From the NCBI RefSeq assembly GCF_017592555.1, contig NZ_JAGFNS010000014.1, positions 62,001 through 126,000 of the forward strand: a stretch of DNA of 64,000 nucleotides, in the 5' to 3' direction. The notes beneath the pieces were generated by a model. It saw only the letters and a list, made by a program, of their open reading frames with translations, was not told the DNA's origin and ran no database searches. Numbering within the stretch: the first letter of the stretch is position 1; each line of letters opens with the position of its first letter. Positions 42,909-54,011 of this stretch are shown here, one piece after another. Source of the DNA: Actinoplanes flavus (GTDB taxonomy: Bacteria > Actinomycetota > Actinomycetes > Mycobacteriales > Micromonosporaceae). The translations under genes and the position numbers were made by a program.

Positions 42909-45900
42909 ATGGCGGATGGTTCCGGACAGGCGTTGTTGCGGTTCGGCGGTCTGATCAGGCGGGCGCGGGTCTCGCCGGACGGCCGGGCGCTCTACCAGAT
43001 CGGTGGGCGCGAGGCGGACGCCTTCTACCGCGATCGCTGGTCGTACGACAAGGTGGTACGCTCCACCCACGGGGTCAACTGCACCGGCTCGTGCTCGTGG
43101 AAGGTGTACGTCCGCGACGGCATCATCACCTGGGAGCAGCAGCAGACCGACTACCCGACCGCCGGGCCGGACCGCCCGGAGTACGAGCCACGGGGCTGCC
43201 CGCGCGGGGCGGCGTTCTCCTGGTACACCTACTCCCCCACGCGCGTGCGGTACCCGTACGCCCGCGGGGTTCTGATCGAGATGTTCCGGGAGGCGCGGCA
43301 GCGGCTCGGTGACCCGGTGGCCGCGTGGGCCGAGATCCAGAACGATCCGGCGAAGCGGCGCTCCTACCAGCGGGCCCGTGGCCAGGGTGGCCTGGTCCGG
43401 GTGAACTGGGACGAGGCCCTGGAGATGGCCGCGGCCGCCCACGTGCACGCGATCAAGGAGTACGGACCGGACCGGATCGCCGGGTTCTCCCCGATTCCGG
43501 CCATGTCGATGGTGTCGCACGCGGTCGGCGCCCGGTTCATCAGCCTGATCGGCGGCACCATGCTGTCGTTCTACGACTGGTACGCGGACCTGCCGGTGGC
43601 CTCGCCGCAGGTGTTCGGTGACCAGACCGACGTGCCCGAGTCCGGTGACTGGTGGGACGCCTCCTACCTGCTGATGTGGGGCTCCAACATCCCGGTCACC
43701 CGCACTCCGGACGCGCACTGGATGGCCGAGGCCCGCTACCGGGGGCAGAAGGTCGTCGTGGTGAGCCCGGATTTCGCCGACAACGTGAAGTTCGCCGACG
43801 AGTGGATGCCGGCCCAGCCGGGCACCGACGGGGCGCTGGCGATGGCGATGGGCCACGTGATCCTCAAGGAGTTCTTTGTCGACCGGCGCACCCCGCGGTT
43901 CGTCGACTACGTGCGCCGGTACACCGACCTGCCCTACCTGATCACGCTGACGCGGCGGCCGGACGGCGCCTACCAGCCGGACCGCTTCCTCGGTGACGAT
44001 TTCAAGCCGATGGTGTGGGATACAGCCACCGGCGCGCCAGCGGCGCCGCGCGGCGGTCTCGGGCACCGGTTCGGCGCCGAGCCGGGGCAGTGGAACCTCG
44101 ATCTCGGCGGCATCGAACCGGCGCTGACCTGTCTGGGCGCCGGCGACACGGTGGAGATCGTGCTGCCGCGCTTCGATCTCGGCGACCCGGGCACGGTACG
44201 CCGCGGCGTACCCACCCGCATGGTCGACGGCCAGCTGGTGACCAGCGTGTTCGACCTGATGCTGGCCCAGTACGGGGTGTCCCGGCCGGAACTGCCCGGG
44301 CAGTGGCCGGCCGGCTACGACGACCCGGAGCAGCCCTACACCCCGGCGTGGCAGGAGCCGATCACCGGTGTCCCGGCGGCGCAGGTGGCCCGGGTGGCGC
44401 GGGAGTTCGCCGACAACGCGGAACGGTCCGGCGGCCGGTCGATGATCCTGCTCGGCGCGGGCGTGAACCAGTGGTTCCACGGCGACACCACCTACCGGGC
44501 GATCCTGGCGCTGGTCACCCTGACCGGCTGCCAGGGCGTCAACGGCGGCGGCTGGGCGCACTACGTGGGCCAGGAGAAGTGCCGCCCGGTCACCGGCTGG
44601 CAGCAGCTCGCCTTCGCGCTGGACTGGGTGCGGCCGCCGCGGCAGATGATCGGCACCGCGTACTGGTACACCCACACCGACCAGTGGCGTTACGACACGT
44701 ACACCGCCGACACGGTCGCGTCGCCGACCGGCACCGGGCTGTTCGCCGGCCGGCACACCATGGACCTGCTGGCCCAGTCGGCGCGCCTGGGCTGGATGCC
44801 GTCGATGCCGACGTTCGACCGTAACCCGCTGGATCTGGCCGACGAGGCCGGCGACGACCCGGGCCCGCACGTGGCGAACGAGCTGCACGCCGGGCGGCTC
44901 GGGTTCGCCTGCGCCGACCCGGACGATCCGAAGAACTGGCCCCGGGTGTTCACCGCCTGGCGGGCCAACATCCTCGGTTCGTCGGCGAAGGGCAACGAGT
45001 ACTTCCTCAAGCACCTGCTCGGCACCCGCTCGAACCTGCGGGCCACCGACGTGTCCGGCCGGGGTGAGGCGCCGGAGGGCAAGCTCGACCTGATGCTCAG
45101 CCTCGACTTCCGGATGACGTCGACCACGCTGCTGTCCGACATCGTGCTCCCGGCCGCCACCTGGTACGAGAAGCACGACCTGAACACCACGGACATGCAC
45201 CCGTTCATCCACGCGTTCACCCCGGCGATCAGCCCGCCGTGGCAGACCCGGACCGACTTCGACATCTTCCACGGCCTGGCCCGGCATTTCTCCGCCCTGG
45301 CCAAAACCCATCTGGGGGTACGAAAAGACCTGGTGGCCGCGCCGCTGCTGCACGACACGCCGGACGCGATGGCCACCCCGTACGGGCGGGTCACCGACTG
45401 GCAGGAGACCGGCGAGGTGCCGGTGCCCGGCCGGACCATGCCGAAGATCGTGGTGGTGGAACGCGACTACGGGGCGGTCGCCGACCGGCTGGGCGCGCTC
45501 GGGCCGCTGCTGGACACGCTCGGCACCACCGGCAAGGGCGTGCACGTCGACGTCCGCCCGGAGATCGACTACCTGCGCCGCAAGAACGGCGTGGTCCTCG
45601 GCGACCGGCCGTCGCTGGTCCGGGACGTCCACGCCTGCGAGGCGATCCTGGCGCTCTCCGGCACCACCAACGGGCGGGTCGCCACCGAGGGCTTCCACGA
45701 CGTGGAGAAGCGGACCGGGGTGCGGCTCGCCGACCTGGCCGCCGAGCACGAGGGCAAGCAGATCACCTTCGCCGACTGCCAGTCCCGGCCGGTCCCGGTG
45801 ATCACCAGCCCGGAGTGGTCGGGCAGCGAGACCGGTGGGCGCCGCTACTCGCCGTTCACCATCAATGTGGAGCGGCTCAAACCGTGGCACACGCTGACCG

Positions 45901-46484
45901 GGCGCCAGCACTTCTTCCTCGACCACGACTGGATGCACGAGGCCGGTGAGGCGCTGCCGATCTTCCGGCCGCCGCTGGACATGCACCGGCTCTTCGGCGA
46001 GCCACGGCTCGGGCGCAACGGCGAGCTCGAGATCACCCTGCGCTACCTGACGCCGCACTCGAAATGGTCGATCCACTCCGAGTACCAGGACAACCTGATC
46101 ATGCTGACGCTGTCCCGCGGCGGGCCGACCATGTGGATGAGCGAGGCGGACGCCGGGAAGATCGGGGTCCGCGACAACGAGTGGATCGAGGCGGTCAACC
46201 GCAACGGCGTGGTGGTCTGCCGGGCCGTCGTGTCGCACAAGATGCCCGAGGGCACGGTGTACTTCTACCACGCCCAGGAACGGGTGATCGACGTGCCGAA
46301 AGCCGAGATCAACGGCCGGCGCGGCGGCATCCACAACTCGCTGACCCGGCTGCTGGTCAAACCCACCCACCTGATCGGCGGGTACGCCCAGCTGTCGTTC
46401 GCGTTCAACTATCTCGGCCCGACCGGCAACCAGCGCGACGAGGTGACCGTGATCCGCCGCCGGTCGCAGGACGTGGAGTACTGA
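42909..46484 (+). CDS. narG: respiratory nitrate reductase alpha subunit (molybdenum catalytic)
   Basis: Catalytic subunit of the membrane-bound nitrate reductase, 1191 residues, reducing nitrate to nitrite at a bis-MGD molybdenum centre on the cytoplasmic side. The FS0 cluster ligands are His54, Cys58, Cys62 (STHGVNCTGSCSW) and Cys97 (PRGCPRG), with spacing identical to E. coli NarG. LMWGSNIPVTRTPDAHW and GVNQWFHGDTTYRA are characteristic NarG blocks. ATG 42909 follows GGGAGGATCGCTCC. First gene of narGHJI, two bases ahead of narH. Confidence 0.97.
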   Translation: MADGSGQALLRFGGLIRRARVSPDGRALYQIGGREADAFYRDRWSYDKVVRSTHGVNCTGSCSWKVYVRDGIITWEQQQTDYPTAGPDRPEYEPRGCPRGAAFSWYTYSPTRVRYPYARGVLIEMFREARQRLGDPVAAWAEIQNDPAKRRSYQRARGQGGLVRVNWDEALEMAAAAHVHAIKEYGPDRIAGFSPIPAMSMVSHAVGARFISLIGGTMLSFYDWYADLPVASPQVFGDQTDVPESGDWWDASYLLMWGSNIPVTRTPDAHWMAEARYRGQKVVVVSPDFADNVKFADEWMPAQPGTDGALAMAMGHVILKEFFVDRRTPRFVDYVRRYTDLPYLITLTRRPDGAYQPDRFLGDDFKPMVWDTATGAPAAPRGGLGHRFGAEPGQWNLDLGGIEPALTCLGAGDTVEIVLPRFDLGDPGTVRRGVPTRMVDGQLVTSVFDLMLAQYGVSRPELPGQWPAGYDDPEQPYTPAWQEPITGVPAAQVARVAREFADNAERSGGRSMILLGAGVNQWFHGDTTYRAILALVTLTGCQGVNGGGWAHYVGQEKCRPVTGWQQLAFALDWVRPPRQMIGTAYWYTHTDQWRYDTYTADTVASPTGTGLFAGRHTMDLLAQSARLGWMPSMPTFDRNPLDLADEAGDDPGPHVANELHAGRLGFACADPDDPKNWPRVFTAWRANILGSSAKGNEYFLKHLLGTRSNLRATDVSGRGEAPEGKLDLMLSLDFRMTSTTLLSDIVLPAATWYEKHDLNTTDMHPFIHAFTPAISPPWQTRTDFDIFHGLARHFSALAKTHLGVRKDLVAAPLLHDTPDAMATPYGRVTDWQETGEVPVPGRTMPKIVVVERDYGAVADRLGALGPLLDTLGTTGKGVHVDVRPEIDYLRRKNGVVLGDRPSLVRDVHACEAILALSGTTNGRVATEGFHDVEKRTGVRLADLAAEHEGKQITFADCQSRPVPVITSPEWSGSETGGRRYSPFTINVERLKPWHTLTGRQHFFLDHDWMHEAGEALPIFRPPLDMHRLFGEPRLGRNGELEITLRYLTPHSKWSIHSEYQDNLIMLTLSRGGPTMWMSEADAGKIGVRDNEWIEAVNRNGVVVCRAVVSHKMPEGTVYFYHAQERVIDVPKAEINGRRGGIHNSLTRLLVKPTHLIGGYAQLSFAFNYLGPTGNQRDEVTVIRRRSQDVEY

Positions 46485-46485
46485 G

Positions 46486-48122
<1,637 letters not shown>

Positions 48123-48126
<4 letters not shown>

Positions 48127-48704
48127 CCGCTCTCGCCGCCCGCGCCGCCTCCCTGCTGCTGCGCTACCCCGACGATCACGTGCTCGCCGCCGTACCCCTG
48201 ATCCTCGACGCCCTGCCGATGCTGCCCACCCGGATCGCGGCATCGCTCCGGCCGGTCGCCACCCACCGGGCCGCCGGCGAGCCGGGCGGCCTGCGCGCCG
48301 CATACGTCGACCAGTTCGACTTCCGCCGCCGGTCCAGCCTGCACCTGACCTACTACACCTGCGGTGACACCCGGAGGCGCGGCGAGGCGCTGGCCGGTTT
48401 CGCCGCCGCGTTCAAGACCTCGGGGTACGAGGTGGTCGACGGCGAACTGCCCGACTACCTGCCCGCGGTCCTCGACCTGGCGGCCGCCGACGACACCGGC
48501 TGGCGGCTGCTGCGAGAGCACCGGATCGGCCTCGACCTGCTGGCCCGGTCGCTGGAGAAGTCCGTCTACCGGCACGCCGTCGAGGCCGTCCGCGCCCTGC
48601 TCCCGGCCCCCACGCCCGGGGATCTCGACGCCGCCACCGCCCTGGCCCGGACCGGCCCGCCGGCCGAACGGGTGGGCCTGCAACCGTTCGGGAGCAGCCG
48701 ATGA
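48123..48704 (+). CDS. narJ: nitrate reductase assembly chaperone (delta subunit)
   Basis: Cytoplasmic chaperone of 193 residues that helps insert the molybdenum cofactor into NarG and dock NarGH to the membrane; not part of the final enzyme. All-helical TorD-like fold; family blocks DQFDFRRRSSLHLTYYTCGDTRRRG and DYLPAVLDLAA are apparent. GTG 48123 overlaps narH by four bases and its end overlaps narI by four bases, giving strict translational coupling. Confidence 0.93.
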
Positions 48705-49420
48705 ACACGTTCCTGTGGGTGATCTTCCCGTACCTGTCGATCGTGGTGCTGATCGGCGGGACCGTCTGGCGCTACCGCTACGACAAGTTCGGCTGGACCA
48801 CCCGCTCCTCCCAGCTGTACGAGACCAACTACCTGCGCTGGGGCAGCCCGATGTTCCACTTCGGAGTGCTGTTCGTGCTGATCGGGCACGTCATCGGCCT
48901 GCTGATCCCGAAGTCGTGGACCGAGGCCGTGGGCATCACCGAACACCTCTATCACCTGATGGCCGTCCTCATCGGCACGGTGGCCGGCCTGTGCACGCTG
49001 ATCGGCATGGCGATCCTCATCCTCCGCCGCCGCCTGACCGGCCCGGTCTTCGCCGCCACCACCCGCAACGACAAGGCGATGTACGTGGTGCTGGGCTCGG
49101 TGATCCTGCTGGGCCTCCTGGCGACCGTGAAGGCGAACATCGCCGGCGGCGGCTACGACTACCGGGAGACCGTGTCGCCGTGGCTGCGCTCGCTGTTCAC
49201 GCTGCGACCCGACGCCGCCCTGATGACCGCCGTACCGGCCTCCTTCAAGGTCCACGTGATCGCGGCGTTCGTGCTGTTCGCGTGCTGGCCGTTCACCCGG
49301 CTGGTGCACGCGTTCAGCGCACCGGTCGGCTACCTCACCCGCCCGTACGTGGTCTACCGCTACCGTGACCCGCGCGGCGGCCTGCGGCCCGCCCGTCCCG
49401 GCTGGGAGCCGCCCCGCTGA
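48701..49420 (+). CDS. narI: respiratory nitrate reductase gamma subunit (cytochrome b)
   Basis: Membrane heme b subunit of 239 residues that oxidises menaquinol for NarGH. Five membrane helices are apparent, with heme-ligand histidines in WGSPMFHFGVLFVLIGHVIG, ITEHLYHLM, and the C-terminal KVHVIAAFVLFA and FTRLVHAFSAP segments. ATG 48701 overlaps narJ by four bases. It ends the operon; a weak GC stem follows. Confidence 0.96.
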   Translation: MNTFLWVIFPYLSIVVLIGGTVWRYRYDKFGWTTRSSQLYETNYLRWGSPMFHFGVLFVLIGHVIGLLIPKSWTEAVGITEHLYHLMAVLIGTVAGLCTLIGMAILILRRRLTGPVFAATTRNDKAMYVVLGSVILLGLLATVKANIAGGGYDYRETVSPWLRSLFTLRPDAALMTAVPASFKVHVIAAFVLFACWPFTRLVHAFSAPVGYLTRPYVVYRYRDPRGGLRPARPGWEPPR

Positions 49421-49453
49421 GAGCGGCCCCGCCGGGCCGAGCTCCGGTAAAAC

Positions 49454-49468
49454 TGGAACGATTCCAGA
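49454..49468. promoter_or_regulatory. candidate FurA operator upstream of furA-katG
   Basis: CTGGAA-CGA-TTCCAG is a perfect 6-3-6 inverted repeat, 21 bp before the furA ATG at 49490. FurA autoregulates furA-katG in mycobacteria and Streptomyces by binding an AT-richer palindrome at this place, so this is the likely site. Confidence 0.6.
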
Positions 49469-49489
49469 AAAGCGGGTTAAGGTCGTGGC

Positions 49490-49924
49490 ATGACGTCCGA
49501 CCTCGAGGCGCAGCTGCGGGCCGTCTCGCTGCGGGTGACCCGGCCACGCCTGGCCGTGCTCGCCACGCTGCGCGACCACCCGCACGTCGACACCGACACG
49601 GTGATCGAGCTGGTGCGAGCGGATCTCCCGTCGGTCTCCCACCAGGCGGTCTACGATGTGCTGCGTGCGCTCACCGACACCGGCCTGATCCGGCGCATCC
49701 AGCCCGCCGGAGCGACCGCCCGTTACGAGACCCGCGTGCGCGACAACCATCATCACGTCGTGTGCCGCGGCTGCGGCACGATCGCCGACGTCGACTGCGC
49801 GGTCGGACACGCCCCCTGCCTCACCGCCTCCGACGATCACGGGTTCGTGGTCGAGGAGGCGGAGGTCGTCTACTGGGGCACCTGCCCCGACTGCGTGACC
49901 AAACGTTCGGAAGAAGGTAGCTGA
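49490..49924 (+). CDS. furA: Fur-family redox/metal regulator (FurA/CatR type)
   Basis: Repressor of 144 residues. Winged helix SVSHQAVYDVLRALTDTGLI binds DNA; the metal/dimer domain contains HHHVVCRGCGTIADVDC, and a C-terminal CPDC motif gives the second CxxC. The context is diagnostic: its TGA overlaps the katG ATG (TGATG), the furA-katG arrangement in which the regulator releases katG on peroxide. ATG 49490. Confidence 0.93.
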   Translation: MTSDLEAQLRAVSLRVTRPRLAVLATLRDHPHVDTDTVIELVRADLPSVSHQAVYDVLRALTDTGLIRRIQPAGATARYETRVRDNHHHVVCRGCGTIADVDCAVGHAPCLTASDDHGFVVEEAEVVYWGTCPDCVTKRSEEGS

Positions 49925-52128
49925 TGAGCGACATCCAAGACCCGAAGCAGAGCGGCTGTCCGGTCGCGCACGACTCGGTGACCGCGCACGGCAGCGAGAG
50001 CGAGAACCCGGGAATCCCTTCGCCCGAGCCCAAGACCGGTGGCCGTCCGCGCAGCAACCGGGACTGGTGGCCGAACCAGCTCGACCTGTCGGTGCTGCAC
50101 GCCCACTCGTCGAAGGGCAACCCGCTCGGCCCGGAGTTCGACTACGCCAAGGAGTTCGAGAAGCTCGACGTCGAGGCTCTCAAGGCCGACATCGTCACCG
50201 TTCTCACCACCTCGCAGGACTGGTGGCCGGCCGACTTCGGCCACTACGGCGGCCTGATGATCCGGCTCAGCTGGCACGCCGCCGGCACCTACCGGATCCA
50301 CGACGGCCGCGGCGGCGCCGGTGACGGCGGACAGCGCTTCGCCCCGCTCAACAGCTGGCCGGACAACGCCAACCTGGACAAGGCCCGCCGCCTGCTCTGG
50401 CCGGTCAAGGCCAAGTACGGGCAGAAGATCTCCTGGGCCGACCTGCTGGTGCTGGCCGGCAACGTGGCCCTGGAGTCGATGGGCTTCAAGACCTTCGGTT
50501 TCGGCTTCGGCCGCGAGGACGTGTGGGAGCCGGAGGAGATCTTCTGGGGCCCGGAGGACACCTGGCTCGGTGACGAGCGGTACGTGTCCGAGAAGACCAT
50601 GTCCGAGGGTGTCGGCGCCACCGAGATGGGTCTCATCTACGTCAACCCGGAGGGCCCGCGCGGCAGCGCCGACCCGCTCGCCGCGGCGCACTTCATCCGG
50701 GAGACGTTCGCCCGGATGGCGATGAACGACGAGGAGACCGTGGCGCTGATCGCCGGCGGTCACACCTTCGGCAAGACCCACGGCGCGGGCGTCGCCGACG
50801 ACCACGTGGGCGCCGAGCCGGAGGGCGCGCCGCTGGAGGCGCAGGGCCTGGGCTGGCTGAGCACGCACGGCACCGGCAAGGGCGCCGACACGATCACCAG
50901 TGGGCTCGAGGTCACCTGGACCGACCGGCCGACCCAGTGGAGCAACCGTTTCTTCGAGATCCTTTTCGGGTACGAGTGGGAGCTCACCACCAGCCCCGGC
51001 GGCGCCAAGCAGTGGGTCGCCAAGGACGCCGAGGCGATCATCCCGGACGCACACGACCCGTCGAAGAAGCACAAGCCGACCATGCTGACGACCGACCTGT
51101 CGCTGCGCATGGACCCGGCGTACGAGAAGATCTCCCGCCGCTTCCTGGCGAACCCCGACGAGTTCGCCCTCGCCTTCGCCAAGGCGTGGTACAAGCTGCT
51201 GCACCGTGACATGGGCCCGGTCGCCCGCTTCCTCGGCCCGTGGGTCCCGGAGGCGCAGCTGTGGCAGGACCCGGTTCCGGCCGTCGACCACCCGCTGGTC
51301 GGGGAGGCCGACATCGCCGCACTGAAGTCGAAGGTCCTCGAATCCGGTCTGACCACCGACCAGCTCGTGTCGGCCGCGTGGGCGTCAGCCGCGACCTTCC
51401 GGTCCACCGACAAGCGCGGCGGCGCCAACGGCGCCCGGATCCGCCTGGAACCCCAGCGCAGCTGGGAGGTCAACCAGCCGGTCATCCCGGTGATCGACGC
51501 GCTGGAGAAGATCCAGCAGGAGTTCAACGCGTCCGGTGACGCGAAGATCTCGCTGGCCGACCTGATCGTGCTGGCCGGCGGCGCCGCCGTGGAGAAGGCC
51601 GCCGCGGAGGCCGGGCACCCGGTGGCCGTGCCGTTCCACCCGGGCCGCACCGACGCCACGCAGGAGCAGACCGACGTCGAGTCGTTCAAGGTCCTGGAGC
51701 CGCGGGCCGACGGTTTCCGCAACTACCTGCGGCCGGGCGAGAAGACCCAGCCCGAGGTGCTGCTCGTCGACCGGGCGTACATGCTGAACCTCACCGCGCC
51801 GGAGATGACCGTCCTGGTCGGCGGCCTGCGCGCGCTGTCCGGCGGTGGCCGCGGCGCGCTCACCAACGACTTCTTCGTCAGGCTGCTCTCCCCGGGCACC
51901 CGGTGGAAGGCGTCGGAGACCCAGGAGCACCTGTACGAGATCCAGGATGTGACCACCGGCAAGGTCGAGTGGACCGCCACCGTGGTCGACCTGATCTTCG
52001 GCTCGAACTCGCAGCTGCGCGCCCTCGCCGAGGTCTACGCCAGCGCCGACGCCCGCGAGAAGTTCGTCAAGGACTTCGTCGCCGCGTGGGTCAAGGTCAT
52101 GGAGCTGGACCGCTTCGACCTGCGCTGA
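49924..52128 (+). CDS. katG: catalase-peroxidase
   Basis: Bifunctional heme catalase-peroxidase of 734 residues. Active-site residues match M. tuberculosis KatG with constant spacing: Arg114, Trp117 and His118 (MIRLSWHAAGT), Tyr239 (LIYVNPEGP) and Met265 (RMAMND), the Met-Tyr-Trp adduct, and proximal His280 (IAGGHTFGKTHG). The C-terminal duplicated domain is complete. ATG overlaps the furA stop, so expression follows peroxide sensing by FurA. Confidence 0.97.
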   Translation: MSDIQDPKQSGCPVAHDSVTAHGSESENPGIPSPEPKTGGRPRSNRDWWPNQLDLSVLHAHSSKGNPLGPEFDYAKEFEKLDVEALKADIVTVLTTSQDWWPADFGHYGGLMIRLSWHAAGTYRIHDGRGGAGDGGQRFAPLNSWPDNANLDKARRLLWPVKAKYGQKISWADLLVLAGNVALESMGFKTFGFGFGREDVWEPEEIFWGPEDTWLGDERYVSEKTMSEGVGATEMGLIYVNPEGPRGSADPLAAAHFIRETFARMAMNDEETVALIAGGHTFGKTHGAGVADDHVGAEPEGAPLEAQGLGWLSTHGTGKGADTITSGLEVTWTDRPTQWSNRFFEILFGYEWELTTSPGGAKQWVAKDAEAIIPDAHDPSKKHKPTMLTTDLSLRMDPAYEKISRRFLANPDEFALAFAKAWYKLLHRDMGPVARFLGPWVPEAQLWQDPVPAVDHPLVGEADIAALKSKVLESGLTTDQLVSAAWASAATFRSTDKRGGANGARIRLEPQRSWEVNQPVIPVIDALEKIQQEFNASGDAKISLADLIVLAGGAAVEKAAAEAGHPVAVPFHPGRTDATQEQTDVESFKVLEPRADGFRNYLRPGEKTQPEVLLVDRAYMLNLTAPEMTVLVGGLRALSGGGRGALTNDFFVRLLSPGTRWKASETQEHLYEIQDVTTGKVEWTATVVDLIFGSNSQLRALAEVYASADAREKFVKDFVAAWVKVMELDRFDLR

Positions 52129-52134
52129 TCCACC

Positions 52135-53142
52135 TCAGTGCACCCCGGTCGGCCCTTCCGGCCGGCCGGGGTCCGCCGCCGGGTCGCCGATGGCGATCAC
52201 GATCGCACCGATCCGTTGCTCGGTCTCCACCCGGCGGTGCGCCTCGGCCGTCTCCGCCATCGGGTAGACCCGGTCGACGATCGGCCGCACGGACCCGGCC
52301 TCGATCATCGCGGTGAGGTCGGCCAGGTCCTCCCGGCTCTCCGGCGCGAACGTGACGATCACGCTCCGGTCGGTCAGCCCTCGGCTCAGCACCGACAGCC
52401 GCGGGTTGCCGTTGAGATAGCGCCCGCCCGGTTCGAGCATGCCGATCAGCCGGCCGTGCGGGCTTCCGGCGACCATGTCGAGGACGACGTCGAACCGGCG
52501 GCCGGTGGTCGTGACGTCGACCGTGGTGTAGTCGATGAAGTCACCGGCTCCGAGACCCCGGACGAACTCCTCCTTGATCGCGTGGTCGACCGCGGTGACA
52601 TGCGCCCCCATCGAGCGGGCGATCTGGACCGCGTGCGCGCCGATGCTGCCGCCCGCACCGTTGATCAGCACCCGCTCCCCCGGTTCGACACCGGCACGCC
52701 GCATGAAGTGCAGCGCGTTGAGCCCGCCGAGCGGGACGGCGGCCGCCTCCGCGAACGTCATGGTCCGCGGCTTGGGGGCGATCGCGGCGTCCTCGGGGAC
52801 GACGACGTACTCGCCGTACCCGCCCAGCCGCAGTCCGGAGCCGCCGTAGACCGGGTCACCGGCGGCGAACCGGGTGACCCGCTCGCCCACCGACACCACC
52901 TCACCGGCGAAGTAGCCACCCAGGATGTGCCGTCGCGGCCTCCGGATGCCGACCGCGATCCGCAGGGGAAGCCAGAACCACTTCACCGCGAACCGGAATC
53001 CCCTGAGCTCGCAGTCGGATTTGGTGGCCTCGGCCGCCCGCACCCGGATCAGGATCTCCCGCGCACCCGGCACCGGCGCGGGCACGTCCGTCAGACGCAG
53101 AACGTCCGGTTCCCCGTAGCGGGTGTAGACCACAGCCTTCAC
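52135..53142 (-). CDS. zinc-type alcohol dehydrogenase / quinone oxidoreductase-like protein
   Basis: MDR-superfamily NAD(P)H-dependent reductase of 335 residues: GroES-like N-terminus (MKAVVYTRYGEPDVLRL) and Rossmann motif VLINGAGGSIGAHAVQIA. The conserved catalytic-zinc Cys/His set and the structural four-Cys lobe are absent, pointing to the non-zinc quinone reductase group. GTG 53142. It converges with katG (6-bp gap) and is divergent from the LPMO gene. Confidence 0.9.
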   Translation of the reverse strand: MKAVVYTRYGEPDVLRLTDVPAPVPGAREILIRVRAAEATKSDCELRGFRFAVKWFWLPLRIAVGIRRPRRHILGGYFAGEVVSVGERVTRFAAGDPVYGGSGLRLGGYGEYVVVPEDAAIAPKPRTMTFAEAAAVPLGGLNALHFMRRAGVEPGERVLINGAGGSIGAHAVQIARSMGAHVTAVDHAIKEEFVRGLGAGDFIDYTTVDVTTTGRRFDVVLDMVAGSPHGRLIGMLEPGGRYLNGNPRLSVLSRGLTDRSVIVTFAPESREDLADLTAMIEAGSVRPIVDRVYPMAETAEAHRRVETEQRIGAIVIAIGDPAADPGRPEGPTGVH

Positions 53143-53205
53143 TCCGCTATCCGATCCACCGCCGGGTCACCCTGTCAACCGGCGCGGCTCCGGTTTTCGG
53201 CACAC

Positions 53206-53227
53206 TCAACTGATTGACATCAGTTGA
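53206..53227. promoter_or_regulatory. perfect 22-bp palindrome between the reductase and LPMO genes
   Basis: TCAACTGAT-TGAC-ATCAGTTGA is a perfect 9-4-9 inverted repeat, 64 bp from the reductase GTG and about 30 bp upstream of the CebR-like box. It suits a TetR or MarR dimer. It probably controls the leftward reductase gene, perhaps both. Confidence 0.6.
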
Positions 53228-53256
53228 TATCCCGACACATTGACGTAATACTTGCC

Positions 53257-53268
53257 GGGAGCGCTCCC
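53257..53268. promoter_or_regulatory. CebR/CelR-like operator of the LPMO gene
   Basis: GGGAGCGCTCCC, flanked by C and A, matches 13 of 14 bases of the TGGGAGCGCTCCCA operator bound by the cellobiose-sensing LacI repressors CebR (Streptomyces) and CelR (Thermobifida). It lies 34 bp upstream of the LPMO GTG, with TTGACG at 53240 as a possible -35. Confidence 0.8.
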
Positions 53269-53301
53269 AATCCCCTGAAAGCCGAAGATTGGAGACGTAT
53301 C

Positions 53302-53961
53302 GTGCCCCGACACGAGTCCCACCGCACCACCCGCCGGTCCCTTCAAGTGCTGCTCGTCGCGCTCGCCACGATGATCAGCATGCTGCCCTGGACCGGAGCC
53401 GCCCAGGCACACGGCACCATCATCAACCCCGCGACCCGCGCCTATCAGTGCTGGAAGACCTGGGGTAGCCAGCACACCAACCCGGCCATGCAGACCCAGG
53501 ACCCGATGTGTTACCAGGCGTTCCAGGCGAACCCGGACACCATGTGGAACTGGATGTCCGCGCTCCGGGACGGGCTGGGCGCCCAGTTCCAGGCCCGCAC
53601 GCCGGACGGGCAGCTGTGCAGCAACGGCCTGACCCGCAACGACAGCCTGAACCGGCCGGGCGCCTGGAAGACCACCAACGTCAGCCGCAACATGACGGTC
53701 CAGCTGTACGACCAGGCGAGTCACGGCGCCGACTACTTCCGCGTCTACGTGAGCAAGCAGGGGTTCAACCCGGCCACCCAGACCCTCGGCTGGGGAAACC
53801 TCGACTTCATCACGCAGACCGGTAGGTACGCCCCGGCACAGAACATCTCGTTCAACATCACCACCTCGGGTTACACCGGGCACCACATCCTCTTCGTCAT
53901 CTGGCAGGCCTCGCACCTCGACCAGGCCTACATGTGGTGCAGCGACGTCAACTTCGTCTGA
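53302..53961 (+). CDS. AA10 lytic polysaccharide monooxygenase
   Basis: Secreted copper enzyme of 219 residues that oxidatively cleaves crystalline cellulose or chitin. A twin-Arg-like signal peptide (RTTRRSLQVLLVALATM) ends at AQA, exposing His37 (HGTIINPATR) as the first residue of the mature protein; with His141 (QASHGADYF) it makes the copper histidine brace. No carbohydrate-binding module follows. GTG 53302 has GGAG 8 bp upstream. The cellobiose-type operator favours cellulose-induced expression. A hairpin terminator follows. Confidence 0.95.
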   Translation: MPRHESHRTTRRSLQVLLVALATMISMLPWTGAAQAHGTIINPATRAYQCWKTWGSQHTNPAMQTQDPMCYQAFQANPDTMWNWMSALRDGLGAQFQARTPDGQLCSNGLTRNDSLNRPGAWKTTNVSRNMTVQLYDQASHGADYFRVYVSKQGFNPATQTLGWGNLDFITQTGRYAPAQNISFNITTSGYTGHHILFVIWQASHLDQAYMWCSDVNFV

Positions 53962-53965
53962 CCCG

Positions 53966-53993
53966 TCCGGCCCGGCGCTCCCCCCGGGCCGGA
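53966..53993 (+). terminator. hairpin downstream of the LPMO gene
   Basis: TCCGGCCCGG, an 8-nt loop and CCGGGCCGGA form a perfect 10-bp GC stem 4 bp after the LPMO stop; no T tract. Confidence 0.65.
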
Positions 53994-54011
53994 ACTACCC
54001 CGAGGTGAATC

